Shown piece by piece: positions 6,939 through 9,619 of a stretch of 9,619 bases of DNA. The first letter of the stretch is position 1, and each line of letters begins with the position of its first letter. The notes beneath the pieces are model-generated. The model saw nothing but the letters and a program-made list of their open reading frames with translations. It did not search any database and was not told where the DNA came from. Made by a program: the position numbers and the translations under genes. The DNA comes from JAMOQA01 sp964582785 (lineage in GTDB: Bacteria; Acidobacteriota; Polarisedimenticolia; J045), in the NCBI GenBank assembly GCA_964582785.1, contig CAZOTT010000104.1, forward strand, positions 1-9,619. The letters are read 5' to 3'.

Positions 6939-8823
6939 GGAGAGGCACGTCCTCCGGCCGGAGGACCTGGCCGCGATCCGCTCCCGCGTGCGGCCCGGCG
7001 TCGAGGCGCGCCTCGCCTCCCGGGAGCTGGAGGCGGGAGCGCGGCGGGAGGTGCTGGTCTGCGCGGGCGGCGGCTGCATCTCGTGCCGGTCGCTGCCGGT
7101 GGCGTCGGTGCTGGAGGACGAGATCCGGGCCGCCGGCCTGGAAGGGCGGGCGGGGGTCGTCCGGGTCGGCTGCATGGGACTGTGCGAGGCCGGCCCCCTC
7201 GTGCTCGTCGTGCCCGACGGCGTCTACTACCCGAAGGTGGACGAGGACCTGGCCCGCCGGATCGTCCGGGAACACCTGGCGGGGGGCGAGCCGGTCCGGT
7301 ACGCGGAACTCTCCTGGGAAGGCCCGGACGGAAAGCGGCTGCGGAGCCGGGAGGTGCCCTTCTTCGCCCGCCAGGTGAAGATCGCCCTGCGCAACTGCGG
7401 CGTGATCGATCCCCTCGAGATCGACGAGTACATCGCGATGGACGGCTACCGGGCGCTCGAGAAGGTGCTCCTCGAGATGCGCCCGGAGGACGTGCTGGCG
7501 GCCCTGAAGCGCTCCGGCCTGCGGGGGCGCGGCGGGGCGGGGTTCCCCGCGGGCCTGAAGTGGCAGTTCGTGCGGGACGCCCCGGGCGACGTCAAGTACG
7601 TGGTCTGCAACGCGGACGAGGGGGACCCGGGCGCCTTCATGGACCGCAGCATCCTCGAGGGGGACCCCCACTCGGTGATCGAGGCGATGGCGATCGCCGG
7701 GCGGGTCGTCGGATCCCGGCAGGGGTACGTCTACGTCCGGGCCGAGTACCCCCTGGCGATCGCCCGGCTCGAGGCGGCCCTCGCCGCCGCCCGGCGGTAC
7801 GGCCTGCTGGGGGAGGGGATCCTCGGGACGGACTTCGCCTTCGACATCGAGATCCGCATCGGGGCGGGGGCCTTCGTCTGCGGGGAGGAAACCGCCCTGA
7901 TGCACTCCATCGAGGGGAAGCGGGGAATGCCCCGCCCGCGGCCGCCCTTCCCCGCCCAGCGGGGCCTGTGGAACCGGCCGACCCTGCTGAACAACGTCGA
8001 GACGTGGGCGAACGTGCCCCCGATCCTGCTGCGCGGGGCGGACTGGTACGCGGCCATCGGCACCGGGCGCAGCCGGGGAACGAAGGTCTTCGCGCTGGCC
8101 GGGGACGTGACGAACACCGGGCTCGTCGAGGTCCCGATGGGGATCTCTCTCCGGGAGGTCGTCGAGGAGATCGGCGGCGGCCTGCGCACCGGCCGGCCGT
8201 TCAAGGCGGCCCAGTCCGGCGGGCCCTCGGGCGGCTGCATCCCGGCAGCGGCGGCGGACGTGCCGATCGACTACGAGTCGCTCCAGGAGCTCGGGGCGAT
8301 CATGGGTTCCGGGGGGCTGATCATCATGGACGAGGGGACCTGCATGGTCTCCCTCGCCCGGTTCTTCCTCGAGTTCCTCGTCGACGAGTCCTGCGGCAAG
8401 TGCCCCCCCTGCCGGATCGGGACCCGGGTCCTGCTGAACATCCTCGACCGGATCTGCAGGGGGGAGGGTTCCCCGGCGGACCTGGACCTGCTCGAGGGGC
8501 TGGGGCGGCACGTCCGGCAGACGTCCCTCTGCGGGCTCGGCCAGACCGCGCCGAACGCGGTCCTCTCGACCCTGCGCCACTTCCGGGAGGAGTACGAGGC
8601 CCACGTGCGGGACCGGAAGTGCCCGGCGAAGCAGTGCCGGGCGCTCCTCGTCTACACGATCGACGCCGGGATCTGCAACGGGTGTACGCTCTGCGCGCGG
8701 GCGTGCCCGGTGGGAGCGATCTCCGGGGAGAAGAAGCACGTCCACGTGATCGACCAGGACACCTGCATCCACTGCGGCGCCTGCCTTGCGGCCTGTCCCT
8801 CCGGGGCGGTGCAGGCCGAGTGA
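6904..8823 (+). CDS. NuoF/HydB-like FMN, NAD(H)-binding subunit with C-terminal diferredoxin
   Basis: 639 residues from ATG 6904 (GAGG at 6895-6901 region; GTG 6919 is an alternative). Domains: thioredoxin-like [2Fe-2S] module (about 48-130, cysteines C53/C58/C61 and C90/C94); the FMN/NAD(H) core with GLRGRGGAGFPAG (205-217) and CNADEGDPGAFMDR (235-248); the SLBB-like region; the [4Fe-4S] site C497/500/503 with C543; and a C-terminal pair of ferredoxin clusters C591/594/597/601 and C621/624/627/631. Complex I NuoF ends after the [4Fe-4S] site. The added N- and C-terminal domains, and NADEGDPGAFMDR in place of the complex I form NADE-x-EPGT, match HydB of bifurcating hydrogenases and related soluble enzymes (the Bfu family). 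It is the only clear NAD(H) site in the locus and is expected to oxidise NADH or reduce NAD+, possibly with ferredoxin as a second partner. It is followed 28 bases later by the response regulator. Confidence 0.93.
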   Translation: MGKTAVNRASAEERHVLRPEDLAAIRSRVRPGVEARLASRELEAGARREVLVCAGGGCISCRSLPVASVLEDEIRAAGLEGRAGVVRVGCMGLCEAGPLVLVVPDGVYYPKVDEDLARRIVREHLAGGEPVRYAELSWEGPDGKRLRSREVPFFARQVKIALRNCGVIDPLEIDEYIAMDGYRALEKVLLEMRPEDVLAALKRSGLRGRGGAGFPAGLKWQFVRDAPGDVKYVVCNADEGDPGAFMDRSILEGDPHSVIEAMAIAGRVVGSRQGYVYVRAEYPLAIARLEAALAAARRYGLLGEGILGTDFAFDIEIRIGAGAFVCGEETALMHSIEGKRGMPRPRPPFPAQRGLWNRPTLLNNVETWANVPPILLRGADWYAAIGTGRSRGTKVFALAGDVTNTGLVEVPMGISLREVVEEIGGGLRTGRPFKAAQSGGPSGGCIPAAAADVPIDYESLQELGAIMGSGGLIIMDEGTCMVSLARFFLEFLVDESCGKCPPCRIGTRVLLNILDRICRGEGSPADLDLLEGLGRHVRQTSLCGLGQTAPNAVLSTLRHFREEYEAHVRDRKCPAKQCRALLVYTIDAGICNGCTLCARACPVGAISGEKKHVHVIDQDTCIHCGACLAACPSGAVQAE

Positions 8824-8851
8824 GCGGGGCGCCGCGGGGCGGGAGGAAGCG

Positions 8852-9229
8852 ATGCCGGGGAAACGGATCCTGCTGGTGGACGACGACGAGGTGTTCGTCG
8901 AGGCGGTGCGGGCCGTCCTCGAGACCCGCTACGCGGTCGAGACGGCCCCCAACGGGACGGAGGCCCTCCGGCGGGTGCGGGAGGACCCCCCGGACCTGGT
9001 CATCCTCGACGTGATGATGGACCACCTGTCGGAGGGGTTCGACGTCGCCCGGGAACTGCGGCGCGACGAGAAGACGCGGGACATCCCGATCATCATGCTG
9101 ACCGGCGTGGACCAGGTCTACAACGTGCGCATGGAGGTGGAGGAGGACTGGGTTCCCTGCGAGAAGTACCTGGAGAAGCCGATCGCGCCGCAGGAGCTGC
9201 TGGAGCATGTTGCCGAGGTGATCGGTTGA
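8852..9229 (+). CDS. Stand-alone response regulator receiver domain
   Basis: 125 residues; ATG 8852 with GGGAGGA at 8841-8847. A complete CheY-like receiver: acidic pocket D10-D12 (LVDDDE), phospho-acceptor D53 (VILDVMM), T84 in IIMLTG, and K109-P110 (YLEKP). Nothing follows the receiver, so it has no DNA-binding or enzymatic output. It must act through a partner, for example as a phosphorelay intermediate or by binding a kinase or the enzyme. It lies 28 bases after the NuoF-like gene and its stop overlaps the next start, so it is probably co-transcribed with the redox genes and the kinase. It cannot itself be the sigma-54 activator because it has no AAA+ domain. Confidence 0.92.
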   Translation: MPGKRILLVDDDEVFVEAVRAVLETRYAVETAPNGTEALRRVREDPPDLVILDVMMDHLSEGFDVARELRRDEKTRDIPIIMLTGVDQVYNVRMEVEEDWVPCEKYLEKPIAPQELLEHVAEVIG

Positions 9230-9619
9230 CCCTGCACGAGGAGCGTTTCAGCTACATCTTCGCCCCGGAGCTGTACGAGCGCCTCCGGTGGTTCGTCCGC
9301 CTGCGCTGGTGGGCGGCCCTCGGGCTCGTCGCCACCTCCCTGTTCGGCCCGGCCCTGGGCCTGCCCGGGGCGTGGCCCGCCCTGGGCGTGGTCGGCGGGT
9401 TCGTCTGCGCCTACAACGTGTTCTTCCGCGTGGCGCTGGGCCGGCGGGAAGGACATCCCGGGGGCCTGCGGGGGCTCAGGGCCTGCGCCCTGCGGCAGAT
9501 GGTGATGGACCTCGCCGCCCTGCTGGTGACCGTCCACTTCACCGGGGGGATGCTCAGCCCGCTCCTGCCGTTCTTCACGATCCACATGGCGCTCGGGACG
9601 ATCATGATCGCCACCCGGA
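9226..9619 (+). CDS. Membrane sensor histidine kinase, N-terminal membrane part (cut by window edge)
   Basis: A frame with 131 codons in the window, open to the right edge. The best start is TTG 9226, which overlaps the previous stop (TTGA) and has GAGGTG at 9215-9220 five bases upstream; no in-frame ATG occurs until residue 92. A short cytoplasmic lead (ERFSYIFAPELYERLRW) precedes about four hydrophobic segments, near residues 28-47, 50-71, 90-106 and 110-129. The motif QMVMDLAALLVTVHFTGGML followed by SPLLPFFTIHMALG resembles the multi-pass sensor region of PAS/HisKA kinases in which NPF-type segments follow an HF(S/T)GG turn. The kinase domains would lie outside the window, so kinase identity is inferred from this region and from the adjacent response regulator. 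Possible signals are redox or membrane state, but this is speculative. Confidence 0.7.
   Translation, partial: MTLHEERFSYIFAPELYERLRWFVRLRWWAALGLVATSLFGPALGLPGAWPALGVVGGFVCAYNVFFRVALGRREGHPGGLRGLRACALRQMVMDLAALLVTVHFTGGMLSPLLPFFTIHMALGTIMIATR

Noticed and set aside
6751..8772. Minus-strand frame of 673 codons opposite the NuoF-like gene
   Set aside because: The plus strand encodes a full HydB-type protein; this frame has no domain signature.
3835..8823. NAD-dependent formate dehydrogenase or [FeFe]-hydrogenase
   Set aside because: The NuoG-like protein lacks both the catalytic Cys/Sec-His of formate dehydrogenases and the H-cluster cysteine motifs of hydrogenases.
3835..8823. Part of respiratory complex I
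   Set aside because: No membrane subunits or NuoB/C/D are present, the gene order G-E-F is atypical for complex I, and the NuoF homologue carries HydB-type extensions.
1..9619. tRNA/rRNA genes, CRISPR arrays, insertion sequences or attachment sites
   Set aside because: Almost all bases are in recognisable coding frames, and I saw no repeat-spacer pattern, terminal inverted repeats, transposase or tRNA-like sequence.

Overview
The window is very GC-rich (roughly 70-75% by eye), densely coding bacterial DNA. Third codon positions are strongly G/C, which is why long spurious frames lie opposite the real genes. Shine-Dalgarno (SD) sites of the GGAGG type, ATG/TTG starts, a near-consensus sigma-54 promoter and a set of Hdr-like and Nuo-like redox genes fit a GC-rich anaerobe of the former Deltaproteobacteria (Desulfobacterota/Desulfuromonadota type). 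That placement is inference from gene content, not a taxonomic match.

Layout. Positions 1-1140 (minus strand) hold the N-terminal part of an exported M1-family metallopeptidase that runs off the left edge. A 242-base divergent intergenic region (1141-1382) follows, with a sigma-54 type -24/-12 element at 1343-1359 pointing right. From there everything is on the plus strand and tightly packed: a small four-cysteine protein (1383-1631); a 710-residue fusion of a GltD-like flavoprotein with an HdrD-like double-CCG iron-sulfur protein (1685-3817); a NuoG/FdhA-like protein of 833 residues (3835-6336); a NuoE-like protein (6333-6938); a HydB-type NuoF-like protein (6904-8823); a stand-alone response-regulator receiver (8852-9229); and the start of a membrane sensor kinase (from 9226, cut by the right edge). 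Gaps are short or negative (17 bases, then overlaps of 4 and 35 bases, then 28 bases, then a 4-base overlap), so these genes probably form one operon.

How the genes may work together. The NuoE, NuoF and NuoG-like subunits form a soluble NAD(H)-oxidising module like the one in bifurcating hydrogenases and NAD-linked formate dehydrogenases. The NuoG-like protein, however, has no H-cluster and no recognisable catalytic Cys/Sec of formate dehydrogenase. The unusual partner is the GltD-HdrD fusion. It keeps the FAD half of GltD but lacks the NAD(P)H-binding Rossmann insertion, and it carries two ferredoxin-type clusters and two CCG (non-cubane cluster) domains. The simplest reading is a cytoplasmic complex with some 15 Fe-S clusters in which NAD(H) is handled only by NuoF, electrons pass through NuoE/NuoG to the fusion flavin, and a heterodisulfide-reductase-like site exchanges electrons with an unknown disulfide, quinone-linked or protein partner, possibly by flavin-based bifurcation. 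The two-component genes at the 3' end and the sigma-54 promoter at the 5' end suggest the complex is made in response to a specific signal. The substrate cannot be determined from the window.
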